Positions 14,491 through 21,787 of a DNA stretch of 64,000 bases are shown one piece after another; the first letter of the stretch is position 1; every line of letters begins with the position of its first letter. The position numbers and the translations under genes are program-made. The stretch comes from Cellulomonas chitinilytica. Lineage in GTDB: Bacteria; Actinomycetota; Actinomycetes; Actinomycetales; Cellulomonadaceae. The stretch is taken from NCBI RefSeq assembly GCF_016862675.1, contig NZ_BONK01000019.1:21917-85916 (forward strand), given 5' to 3'. The notes under the pieces are model-generated. The model had not been told where the DNA came from. It ran no database searches and saw only the letters and a list, made by a program, of their open reading frames with translations.

Positions 14491-16722
14491 TCAGCGGGTG
14501 TAGACGTTCGGCTGGGCGGGCATCGTGAACGGCGTCCCCAGGAAGAACCCCGGGTGCGGCGGCTGGTTGTACGCCGTGTTCTGCCACGCGATCGCGGTGC
14601 GGTACTGCTGGTCGTGCAGCAGGGTCCACAGACGGGTGGTGGTGACGGTCGGCGTCGCGTAGATCCGCAGGGCGGAGTCGTCGGACGTCGGCCAGACCAC
14701 CTCCTCGCGCCAGTCGCCGAGCAGGTCGCCGGACAGGGACGGCGTCGACTTGGTGCCGTTGTTCGAGTGCACGCCTGACGCCGTCAGGAGGCGGGTGTCG
14801 CCGCTCGTCCCGTACTTGTCGACGTGCGTGCCGTCGAGCAGCTCACGGGTGGTGTCGGCGTCCCACCAGGCCAGGAAGTTCGTCGACCCGGGCTTGCGGC
14901 CGATCGCCGCGCCCGTGGTGTCCCGCAGCGACGAGTCCGACGACGACCACGACTCGGCGCCCGCGCTGCCCGACCAGATGTCGCCCGAGACGCCGCGGCC
15001 GTTGTCCGTCGTCGCGGACGTCTTCCACAGGATCTGGCCCGTGCGCGCGTCGGCCATCCAGGAGTCCGGCTGGCTGGCGTCCTCGGTGACCTTGAAGTAC
15101 TCCAGACCGGGACGGCCGGGGATCAGGTCGCCGAGGTGGGCCGCGTCGCCGTGGCCGGTCCGGGTGTTCCACAGCGGCTTGCCGTTGTCGTCGATCGCCA
15201 TGGCCCCGTACACGATCTCCTGACGGCCGTCACCGTCGACGTCGGCCGTGATGAGCGCGTGGTTGCCCTGGCCGGCGTACGTGCTGTTGCCCGAGTCGTT
15301 CGAGTCGAACGTCCACCGCCGCGTCAGCTTCCCGTCGCGCCAGTCCCACGCCGTGATCACCGTGCGCGTGTAGTAGCCGCGGGCCTCGATGATCGACGGT
15401 CGCTGGCCGTCCAGGTACGCCGTGCCGGCGAGGAACCGGTCGACCCGGTTGCCGTAGGAGTCGCCCCAGCTCGACACCGTGCCGCGCGGCGGGACGAAGT
15501 CGGTCGTCGCGAGGATCGCGCCGGTCCGGCCGTTGAAGACCGTGAAGTACTCCGGGCCGGACAGGACGTAGCCGGACGAGTTCCGGTAGTCGGCGCTCGC
15601 GCTGCCGATCACCTGGCCCGTGCCCGACGTGGTGCCGTCGGCCGTCTTCATCGCGACCTCGGCGGTGCCGTCGCCGTCGTAGTCGTACACCTGGAACTGC
15701 GTGTAGTGCGCCCCGGCGCGGATGTTGCGGCCCAGGTCGATCCGCCACAGCCGGGTGCCGTCGAGCCGGTAGCCGTCGACGAAGACGTTGTCGGTGACAC
15801 CCGACTGCGAGTTGTCCTTCGCGTTCGTCGGGTTCCACTTCAGGACGATGTCGAGGTCGCCGTCGCCGTCGAGGTCGCCCACGCTCGCGTCGTTCGCCTC
15901 GTAGGCACTGCCCGGCTTCTGGATGGGCACGTCGAGGTAGCCGTTCGAGAACTTCAGGGCCGCGGCCGAGGCGGCCTGCTCCGTGCCGTTGACGACCGCG
16001 CGGACCGTGTAGCTCGCGTCCGCTGCGGCGCCGCTGTCGAGGTAGTTCGTCGACGAGGTGATCGGGCTGGAGTTGAGCTTCGTGCCGCTGCGGTACACGT
16101 TGAAGCCCGTGCTCGCCGGCTCGGTGCCGAGCAGCCGCCACTGGACCAGGTTGCCGCTGCCCGAGCGGACGCTGATGAGGCCGCGGTCGAGGTTCTCGGC
16201 CTGCCAGGCGGTGCCCGACGGGGGCGGCGGGGTCGTCGGGGAGGCGGTGGGGGTCGGCTCGACGGTCGGGGTGGTCGTGGGGGTGGTCGTCGGGTTCGTC
16301 GTCGGGACCGTGCCGGTGCACGTCGTGCCGTTGAGCGCGAAGCTGGTCGGCACCGGGTTGCTGCTGCCGTTCCAGGTCCCGTTGAAACCGAAGCCGGCCG
16401 AGCCGCCCGACGGGATCGCGCCGTTGTACCCGGCGTCGGTGACCGTGACGTTCGACCCGGACTGCGTCGCGGTGCCGTTCCACGCCTGCGTGATCGTCTG
16501 GCCCGCGCCGAACGACCACGTCAGGCGCCAGCCCGAGACCGCGTCGCCGACGTTCTCGATCTTCACGTCGGCGCCGAACCCGGTGCTCCACTGGTTGGTC
16601 ACCGTGTACGTCACGCGGCACGCGACGGCCGCCGAGGCGGTGGCCGCGCCGACCAGCCCGGCGCCCGTGACCCCCAGCCCGGCGGCCAGCACGGTGGCGA
16701 CCAGCCCTCGTCCTCTGGACAT
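14491..16722 (-). CDS. Secreted rhamnogalacturonan lyase (PL11) with N-terminal CBM2
   Basis: A 743-residue exoenzyme. Residues 1-32 are a Sec signal peptide ending in ASAAVA. A CBM2 domain spans about 35-137, bounded by Cys35 and Cys135 with surface Trp residues (W45, W65, W81, W117). A Pro/Thr linker runs about 138-170. The catalytic part from TAWQAENLDRGL is a PL11 rhamnogalacturonan endolyase, a beta-propeller with repeated Asp-rich Ca2+ sites such as DLDGDGDLDI, DYDGDGTAEVAM and DVDGDGRQEI. It cleaves pectin rhamnogalacturonan-I by beta-elimination, while the CBM2 anchors it to cellulose. The start is ATG 16722. A LacI-type operator lies 85 bp upstream, so sugar-dependent repression is likely. 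Confidence 0.95.
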   Translation of the reverse strand: MSRGRGLVATVLAAGLGVTGAGLVGAATASAAVACRVTYTVTNQWSTGFGADVKIENVGDAVSGWRLTWSFGAGQTITQAWNGTATQSGSNVTVTDAGYNGAIPSGGSAGFGFNGTWNGSSNPVPTSFALNGTTCTGTVPTTNPTTTPTTTPTVEPTPTASPTTPPPPSGTAWQAENLDRGLISVRSGSGNLVQWRLLGTEPASTGFNVYRSGTKLNSSPITSSTNYLDSGAAADASYTVRAVVNGTEQAASAAALKFSNGYLDVPIQKPGSAYEANDASVGDLDGDGDLDIVLKWNPTNAKDNSQSGVTDNVFVDGYRLDGTRLWRIDLGRNIRAGAHYTQFQVYDYDGDGTAEVAMKTADGTTSGTGQVIGSASADYRNSSGYVLSGPEYFTVFNGRTGAILATTDFVPPRGTVSSWGDSYGNRVDRFLAGTAYLDGQRPSIIEARGYYTRTVITAWDWRDGKLTRRWTFDSNDSGNSTYAGQGNHALITADVDGDGRQEIVYGAMAIDDNGKPLWNTRTGHGDAAHLGDLIPGRPGLEYFKVTEDASQPDSWMADARTGQILWKTSATTDNGRGVSGDIWSGSAGAESWSSSDSSLRDTTGAAIGRKPGSTNFLAWWDADTTRELLDGTHVDKYGTSGDTRLLTASGVHSNNGTKSTPSLSGDLLGDWREEVVWPTSDDSALRIYATPTVTTTRLWTLLHDQQYRTAIAWQNTAYNQPPHPGFFLGTPFTMPAQPNVYTR

Positions 16723-16806
16723 GGCATCTCCCTCGACGGTGTCCGGATGGCGCTTCCCGGCGCCGGGCCCGACCGTAGGCCGCGAGGTGGGCCACCCGCG
16801 GCCCTG

Positions 16807-16818
16807 TGAACCGTTTCA
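16807..16818. promoter_or_regulatory. LacI-family type operator upstream of the lyase gene
   Basis: TGAACCGTTTCA is a near-perfect palindrome with the central CG step typical of LacI/CcpA-like regulators that control glycoside-degradation genes in Actinobacteria. It lies 85 bp before the lyase ATG. No LacI gene is in the window. Confidence 0.6.
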
Positions 16819-16848
16819 GGCCGATGGGTAACGATGTCGCCGGCCGCC

Positions 16849-16902
16849 GAGACCACCATGAGCGCCGCTCCGGGGGTGCGGAGGAGCACTCATGGTGGTC
16901 TC
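16849..16902 (-). terminator. Long-loop hairpin between padR and the lyase promoter
   Basis: GAGACCACCATGAG (16849-16862) pairs perfectly with 16889-16902; the loop is 26 nt. It is downstream of padR, so it probably acts as its second terminator and insulates the lyase promoter. Confidence 0.6.
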
Positions 16903-16907
16903 GACCG

Positions 16908-16932
16908 CCCCCGGCTCGGCGGGAGCCGGGGG
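16908..16932 (-). terminator. Terminator of padR
   Basis: CCCCCGGCTC (16908-16917) pairs with 16923-16932 around GGCGG, about 45 bp after the padR stop codon at 16976. Confidence 0.7.
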
Positions 16933-16975
16933 CGGGGGCGGGTGGGCCGGGGCGACGCGCGGCCGGGGAAGAGCG

Positions 16976-17848
16976 TCAGGCGTCGGACGCCGGAGCGTCG
17001 GATGCCGCAGCGTCGGCGTCCGCCGGCCCGCCGGGCGTGGCGCCCGCGAGGATCAGGTAGAGGTCCCGTCGCGCGGCGTCGAGGACCGTGAGCGCCTGGG
17101 CGACCTGGTCCTCCGAGCCCGTGCGGGCGACCTGGACGGCGGCTCCGCCGAGGGCGTCGAGGGCGGCGCGCAGGGCGCGGCCCGGGTGGGCGGGGCGCCC
17201 GGCGGCGTCCTGCCAGGGCGTGCCGAGCGAGGTGGCGTTCGCCTCGACGTACGCGACTCCCTCGGTCGTCAGGCTGGCCATCTTGCGGCCCGACTCGGCA
17301 GTGAGGGCCACGAGGCCCTCGTCCTCGAGGAGGTTGAGCGCCGGGTAGATCGCACCGGGGCTGGGCCGCCACTGGCCGCCCGACCGGTCGAGGATCTCCT
17401 GGATGAGCTGGTAGCCGTGCATGGGCTGCTCGGCGAGCAGCAGGAGGATCGCGGCGCGGATGTCGCCGCGGCCTGCACGGCGGCCGCCGGGTCCGCCGCG
17501 GCGGCCCTCGAAGCGGGGGCCGCCGGGTCCGAAGCCCGGGCCGAAGCCGGGGCCGAACCCGCGACCACGCTCGGGGCCGCGGCCGTAGCCGTGCCCGTGC
17601 TCGTGGTCGTGCCCGTGCTCGTGCTCGTACCCGTGGCCCTGGTCGGGTCCGGGGTGTCCGCCGCGCGGACCGCCCGAGCGGCGCGGGTCGCCGCTGCGCG
17701 GGTCGAGACCGGTGTCGTCGGACGGGGAGCCGGGGAAGTCGTCGCGGCGACGGCGGGGGCGCCACCCGCGGGTGGCGTCGACGTCGGGCGAGGTGGGGTC
17801 GTAGGGCGGCCGGGGGCCGCGTCGGGGGTGTCGGTCGTGGGGGTTCAT
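16976..17848 (-). CDS. PadR-family transcriptional regulator with a His/Gly-rich N-terminal tail
   Basis: A 290-residue regulator from ATG 17848, chosen because GGAGCACCCC lies just upstream; a longer frame to 18004 crosses the promoter. Residues 1-127 are disordered, Arg/Pro-rich, with His repeats at about 71-88 (GHGYEHEHGHDHEHGHGYG) followed by repeated FGPG. The winged helix is at about 128-210 (RAAILLLLAEQPMHGYQLIQ, then GAIYPALNLLEDEGLV), followed by a dimerising helix region. PadR proteins are usually repressors; the His-rich tail could bind Ni, Zn or Cu, although similar GHG/FGPG tails occur in other actinobacterial PadRs. Palindromic TATCGATA-like sites in its promoter suggest autoregulation. 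Confidence 0.85.
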   Translation of the reverse strand: MNPHDRHPRRGPRPPYDPTSPDVDATRGWRPRRRRDDFPGSPSDDTGLDPRSGDPRRSGGPRGGHPGPDQGHGYEHEHGHDHEHGHGYGRGPERGRGFGPGFGPGFGPGGPRFEGRRGGPGGRRAGRGDIRAAILLLLAEQPMHGYQLIQEILDRSGGQWRPSPGAIYPALNLLEDEGLVALTAESGRKMASLTTEGVAYVEANATSLGTPWQDAAGRPAHPGRALRAALDALGGAAVQVARTGSEDQVAQALTVLDAARRDLYLILAGATPGGPADADAAASDAPASDA

Positions 17849-17973
17849 GGGGTGCTCCTGGGTTCGCGGGAGGCCCGGGCCGGTCGGCGGGGGCCGTGCC
17901 GCGGGGCCGGGCATGCCGTGCATGTCGCGGCCGGGCGGCCTCCGGGAGGACGCGTGTCCTCGACCGGATGCCG

Positions 17974-18015
17974 TAACGATATATCGCTGACCTATCGTTG
18001 GCAACCCTATCGATA
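17974..18015 (-). promoter_or_regulatory. padR promoter region with repeated CGATA half-sites
   Basis: AT-rich patch in an otherwise GC-rich gap. It holds the palindrome CGATATATCG (17977-17986), CCTATCGTTG (17991-18000) and the palindrome TATCGATA (18008-18015). On the minus strand TTGCCA followed by TATATC or TATCGT could serve as -35/-10. Three ATCG-type half-sites suggest cooperative binding, most simply by PadR itself. Confidence 0.5.
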
Positions 18016-18023
18016 CAGTCCGC

Positions 18024-18764
18024 TCAGAGCCGGGCGAGCACCGCGCCGCCGTGGACCGCGAGCACCTGGCCCGTCGTCCACCCCGCGTCCGGACCCGTCA
18101 GGTACGCGACCGCCGCCGCCACCTCCTCGACCGTCCCCGGCCGGCCCGCAGGGATCCGCGCCACCCGCGCCCGTCGCTGCTCGTCGTCCAGCCGTCCGTC
18201 CCAGAACTCCGTGTCCGGGACGAAACCCGGAGCGACCGCGTTCACCGTGATGCCGTCCCGGGCCACCGACCCCGCCAGCCCCGTGACCCACGAGTTGATC
18301 GCCGCCTTCGCCGCCCCGTACGACCCCGCGCCGCGCAGCGCCGCCACCGAGCTCATCGCCACGACCCTCCCGCCCGGCCGCGTCAGGTGCGGCAGCAGCG
18401 CCTCGCCGAGCAGCACGGTCGTGAGGACGTTCAGCCGGAACTCGTCCGTCCACAGCCGCGCCGTCTCCGCCAGGCCGTCGCCCTCCCGCTCGAGCATCCC
18501 GCCGGCGTTCAGCACCAGCGCGTCCACCGGCCCGCCCTCGACCACCCGTCCCGCGAGCGCCGCCACCTCGTCGGGCTCGCGCAGGTCCGCCGTCTCGACC
18601 GTCACGGCCGACCGGCCCGCCGCCGCGTCGACCTCCGCGGCCGCCCGCTCCAGCACGTCCCGTCGCCGCCCGACGACCACCACGTCCGCACCGTCGGCCA
18701 CCAGCCGCCGCGTCACCGCGAGCCCGATGCCCGTCCCGCCACCCGTCACCACAGCTCGTCGCAC
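18024..18764 (-). CDS. SDR-family NAD(P)-dependent oxidoreductase
   Basis: A 246-residue classical short-chain dehydrogenase from GTG 18764, with GGAGGGGACGAC before it. Cofactor motif TGGGTGIG at 7-14, NAGG at about 88, active-site Ser in AMSSVAALRGAGSY, and Tyr/Lys in SYGAAK are all present. VVVGRRRD after strand 2 favours NADP(H). Length fits the family exactly. It is divergent from the ECF42 operon across a 150-bp gap. Substrate not predictable. Confidence 0.88.
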   Translation of the reverse strand: MRRAVVTGGGTGIGLAVTRRLVADGADVVVVGRRRDVLERAAAEVDAAAGRSAVTVETADLREPDEVAALAGRVVEGGPVDALVLNAGGMLEREGDGLAETARLWTDEFRLNVLTTVLLGEALLPHLTRPGGRVVAMSSVAALRGAGSYGAAKAAINSWVTGLAGSVARDGITVNAVAPGFVPDTEFWDGRLDDEQRRARVARIPAGRPGTVEEVAAAVAYLTGPDAGWTTGQVLAVHGGAVLARL

Positions 18765-18836
18765 GTCGTCCCCTCCCGGTCGCCGGGCCGGTCCCGGCAC
18801 GTCCGTCCAGTCTGTGCAGCCGGCCCCGACGCCGCC

Positions 18837-18866
18837 TGTCGATTTCCGGGACCCTCGCGCGTCATC
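18837..18866 (+). promoter_or_regulatory. Candidate ECF42 promoter 1
   Basis: TGTCGA (18837-18842), 17-nt spacer, CGTCATC (18860-18866), 48 bp before the first YCII gene. TGTCGA at -35 and CGTC at -10 agree with the promoter motif I recall for ECF42 sigma factors. The operon carries its own ECF42 gene, so this is most simply an autoregulated promoter. Confidence 0.7.
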
Positions 18867-18914
18867 CCCCCGACGGGCACAGTGAGGGTGCTCGCGACGA
18901 CGAAAGGACCGACC

Positions 18915-19283
18915 ATGACCACGGCGCGCTACCTCGTCCTCCTGCACGGGGACGAGCACGTGTGGGCCGCCCGCGACGAGCGCCTGCGGGAGCGGACCGA
19001 CGAGGACCACCGGATCTTCGGCGCCCGCTGCGCCGAGAACGGGCACAAGATCGTCGGCGGCGAGGAGCTCCAGCACTCGTCGACCTCGATCCTCGTGCGA
19101 CGGCCGGCCGACGGGCCGATCCAGGTGACCGAGGGGCCGTTCGCCGAGACCGCCGAGCAGCTCGGCGGGCTCTACCTCGTCGAGACCGACGACCTCGACG
19201 ACCTCGTCCAGCTCGTCGGCGCGCTCCAGCGCGAGTCGGAGACCGCCGAGATCCGACCCGTCGTCGACCACTCGGAGGTGTGA
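18915..19283 (+). CDS. YCII-related (DGPF) protein 1
   Basis: A 122-residue protein from ATG 18915 behind AAAGGACC. It is a single YCII-like alpha/beta fold. The signature EGPFAETAEQLGGLYLVE (about 76-93) is the DGPF motif of proteins encoded with ECF42 sigma factors. The biochemical role of this family is unknown; the YciI fold suggests a small-molecule enzyme or sensor. First gene of a five-gene operon; the next starts 3 bp after its stop. Confidence 0.9.
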   Translation: MTTARYLVLLHGDEHVWAARDERLRERTDEDHRIFGARCAENGHKIVGGEELQHSSTSILVRRPADGPIQVTEGPFAETAEQLGGLYLVETDDLDDLVQLVGALQRESETAEIRPVVDHSEV

Positions 19284-19286
19284 GCG

Positions 19287-19634
19287 ATGTCCACGTTCGT
19301 CGTGCTGATCTACGAGGACGAAGAGGTCTGGGCGGCCGCCGACGAGGCGGCGCAGGCCGAGTACTTCCGGCAGCACCGCGAGTACTCCGCGCGCGCCGCC
19401 GAGCACGGGATCACGATCGTCGCGAGCGAGGCCCTGCAACGGGTCGCGACGGCCCTCACGCTGCGCCGGCCCGACGGCACCACCCAGGTCACCGAGGGCC
19501 CGTTCGCGGAGACCGCCGAGCAGCTCGGCGGGTTCTACCTGCTCGAGGCGCCCGACGCCGACACCGTCCTCAAGCACGCCCACCTGCTCCCCGCGCACTA
19601 CACCCTCGAGGTGCGCGAGATCATGCAGCTGTGA
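19287..19634 (+). CDS. YCII-related (DGPF) protein 2
   Basis: A 115-residue paralogue of the preceding gene, beginning STFVVLIYEDEEVWAA and carrying the motif EGPFAETAEQLGGFYLLEA near residues 71-89. It starts 3 bp after the first gene stops, so translation is probably coupled. It differs from its neighbour mostly in the N-terminal helices, suggesting distinct ligands on one fold. Confidence 0.9.
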   Translation: MSTFVVLIYEDEEVWAAADEAAQAEYFRQHREYSARAAEHGITIVASEALQRVATALTLRRPDGTTQVTEGPFAETAEQLGGFYLLEAPDADTVLKHAHLLPAHYTLEVREIMQL

Positions 19635-19640
19635 CGCCGT

Positions 19641-19670
19641 TGTCGATCGGCGGGCGGTCCGCACGTCATC
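19641..19670 (+). promoter_or_regulatory. Candidate ECF42 promoter 2 (internal to the operon)
   Basis: TGTCGA (19641-19646), 17-nt spacer, CGTCATC (19664-19670), 46 bp before the third YCII gene. Both hexamer elements, the spacer length and the distance to the start match promoter 1, while the spacers are unrelated in sequence. It starts seven bases after the stop of YCII gene 2. Confidence 0.7.
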
Positions 19671-19716
19671 TGGACGAACGGACGCACCGGCGCCCGTCGG
19701 ACCGGGAGGACCCCCG

Positions 19717-20118
19717 ATGACCGAGTACATGGTGATGCTGCACCGCGTCGACGAGCACGAGGAGGCCCTGCCGCCCGAGGCCCTCGCCCGGTCGTGGGAG
19801 GCGCACCTCGCGTTCCGCGCGTACTGCGACGCGCAGGGCTGGTCGGTCCGGAGCCAGGCGGCGCTGCGGCCCTCGCGACGGTCGCGGTCGGTCCGGCCCT
19901 CCGGCGACGGGTTCACCGTCACCGACGGGCCCTACGCGGAGACGGCGGAGCAGCTCGGCGGGTTCTACCTCGTGACGACCGACGACCTCGACGCGCTGAC
20001 CGACGCCGTCGGCCCGATGCTCGTCAACGGCGGCACCGTCGAGATCCGCCCGACCGTCACGTACGTCGACGGCCGGCCCGTGCCCGAGGACCCCTCGCTC
20101 GTGGGGCACGCCTCGTGA
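19717..20118 (+). CDS. YCII-related (DGPF) protein 3
   Basis: A 133-residue protein from ATG 19717 behind GGGAGGACCCCCG. The motif DGPYAETAEQLGGFYLVTTD lies near residues 69-88. It is the first gene behind the internal promoter and overlaps the next gene by four bases (GTGA), so it forms a unit with the small fourth protein and the sigma factor. Confidence 0.9.
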   Translation: MTEYMVMLHRVDEHEEALPPEALARSWEAHLAFRAYCDAQGWSVRSQAALRPSRRSRSVRPSGDGFTVTDGPYAETAEQLGGFYLVTTDDLDALTDAVGPMLVNGGTVEIRPTVTYVDGRPVPEDPSLVGHAS

Positions 20119-20396
20119 GGTTCGTCGTGCTCGAGCGAGGGGCGTCGGTCGACGACGGCGGCCTCGCCTCCCGGGCCGCGCGGTGCGGCGTCACCGTGCT
20201 GGCCCGGGAGGTCGTCCGGCCCTCCGAGACCGCCACGACGGTGCTGCGGCGGCTCGCCCTCGACCGGCCGTCCGACGAGGGAGACGGGCCGCTCGCCGGG
20301 GTCCTGCTGCTCGACGCGCCCGACCTCGACGCGGTGCTCGACGTGCTGCCCGACACCGCGACCGGCGCCTTCGAGGTACGACCGGTGGCCGGATGA
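20115..20396 (+). CDS. Short, degenerate YCII-like protein 4
   Basis: A 93-residue protein from GTG 20115, overlapping the previous stop by GTGA. It starts RFVVLERGASVDD and near residue 60 reads DGPLAGVLLLDAPDLDAV. Aligned with its neighbours this is the DGPF motif with the AETAEQLGG loop missing. The fold ends (VRPVAG) are retained. The deletion of the most conserved loop suggests it has lost the family's activity or become a partner or regulator. It overlaps the sigma-factor start by ATGA. Confidence 0.7.
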   Translation: MRFVVLERGASVDDGGLASRAARCGVTVLAREVVRPSETATTVLRRLALDRPSDEGDGPLAGVLLLDAPDLDAVLDVLPDTATGAFEVRPVAG

Positions 20397-21742
20397 CCGA
20401 CGCACCCGCACCGACCACGTCGGCCGCAGCGGTAGCCGCAGCCGCGGTCGCCGAGGCCTGGCACGCCCACTGGTCCCGTCTCATCGGCCTGCTCATCGGC
20501 CAGTTCGCGCGGCCCGACCTCGCCGAGGACGCCGTGTCCGACGCGTTCGAGTCCGCCGCGAAGCACTGGCCGGTGGACGGCATCCCGACCAACCCCGGCG
20601 CGTGGCTGCTCACGGCGGCCCGCCGCCGGGTCCTCGACAGGCTCCGCAGCGAGTCCGTGCTGCGCCGGAAGGAACCCCTCATGGTCGTCGACGACGAGAT
20701 GCGCGCCCTCGCGGCCGCCGCCGTCGACCCCGGTGCGCACGTCGCCGACGAGCAGCTCCGGCTCGTCTTCACCTGCTGCCACCCGGCGCTCGCGCCCGAC
20801 GACCGCGTCGCCCTGACGCTCCGTTTCGTCGTCGGCCTGTCGACCGCCGAGATCGCCCGGCTGCTGCTCGTCCAGGAGACCGCGATGGCCGCGCGCCTGA
20901 CCCGGGCGAAGAAGCGGCTCGCGTCGTCCGGCATCCCGTTCGCGACCCCGCCCGCCGCAAGGCTCGACGAGCGGCTCGACGTGGTCGCGACCGTCGTCTA
21001 CCTCGCCTTCACGTCCGGCTACCACCCGGGCGTCGGCGACGTGCCGCTGCGCGTGGACCTCGGCGACGAGGCGATCCGGCTGCTGCGCGTGCTCGACGAC
21101 CTCCTCCCCGGGCGCGACGTCGTGCGGGCCCTGCTCGCCCTGCTGCTCCTGCAGCACTCCCGCCGGGACACCCGCCTCGACGCCGAGGGCCGGCTCGTGC
21201 TGCTGCCCGACCAGGACCGCAGCCGGTGGCACCGCGACGAGATCGCCGAGGCGGTCGCCCTCCTGGCGTCCCGCGCGCCGGCCACGTCGCCGGCGGTCGG
21301 GCCCGAAGCGCCGGCCTCCCCCGACGACGAGGTCGACCGGTCCGCCCGCCGCACCAGCGCGCTCGCCCAGGAGTACCGGCTGCAGGCCCTCATCGCCGCG
21401 GAGCACGCGACCGCCCCCGCCGCCGCCGACACCCGGTGGGACGTCATCGCCGCCCTCTACGCCGACCTCGAGGCACTCACGGAGTCGCCGGTGGTCCGGC
21501 TGGCCCGGGCGGTCGCCGTCGCCGAGGCGTCCGGCCCGGAGGCCGGCCTGCAGCTGCTCGACGGCCTCGAGGACGCCCTCCCCCGGCACCACCGCGTCCC
21601 CGCGGTCCGCGCCGAGCTGCTCACCCGCGCCGGGCACCCGGCGGCGGCCGCGGCGGCGTACCGCCAGGCCCTCACCCTGGTGTCGAACCCGGCGGAGCGC
21701 CACCATCTCGAGACCCGCCTGGCCGCCCTGCAGGAGGCCTGA
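20393..21742 (+). CDS. ECF42-type RNA polymerase sigma factor with C-terminal extension
   Basis: A 449-residue protein from ATG 20393. Region 2 (about 20-90) includes LAEDAVSDAFESAAKHWP and NPGAWLLTAARRRVLDRLR. Region 4 (about 125-185) includes LTLRFVVGLSTAEIARLLL and MAARLTRAKKRL. The remaining about 250 residues are the helical, TPR-like extension typical of ECF42 factors (ETRLAALQEA at the end). These factors have no anti-sigma factor and are encoded with DGPF proteins; the extension is thought to control activity. It probably drives the two TGTCGA-N17-CGTC promoters in its own operon. The stimulus is unknown. Confidence 0.92.
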   Translation: MTDAPAPTTSAAAVAAAAVAEAWHAHWSRLIGLLIGQFARPDLAEDAVSDAFESAAKHWPVDGIPTNPGAWLLTAARRRVLDRLRSESVLRRKEPLMVVDDEMRALAAAAVDPGAHVADEQLRLVFTCCHPALAPDDRVALTLRFVVGLSTAEIARLLLVQETAMAARLTRAKKRLASSGIPFATPPAARLDERLDVVATVVYLAFTSGYHPGVGDVPLRVDLGDEAIRLLRVLDDLLPGRDVVRALLALLLLQHSRRDTRLDAEGRLVLLPDQDRSRWHRDEIAEAVALLASRAPATSPAVGPEAPASPDDEVDRSARRTSALAQEYRLQALIAAEHATAPAAADTRWDVIAALYADLEALTESPVVRLARAVAVAEASGPEAGLQLLDGLEDALPRHHRVPAVRAELLTRAGHPAAAAAAYRQALTLVSNPAERHHLETRLAALQEA

Positions 21743-21787
21743 CGCCCCCGCGCATCCGGGAGACGGCGACGGGCGACACCGGTCGGG

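Noticed and set aside
17761..17776. GCCACCCGCGGGTGGC as a sixth copy of the island palindrome
   Set aside because: It lacks the 3-bp centre and lies inside the padR coding region.
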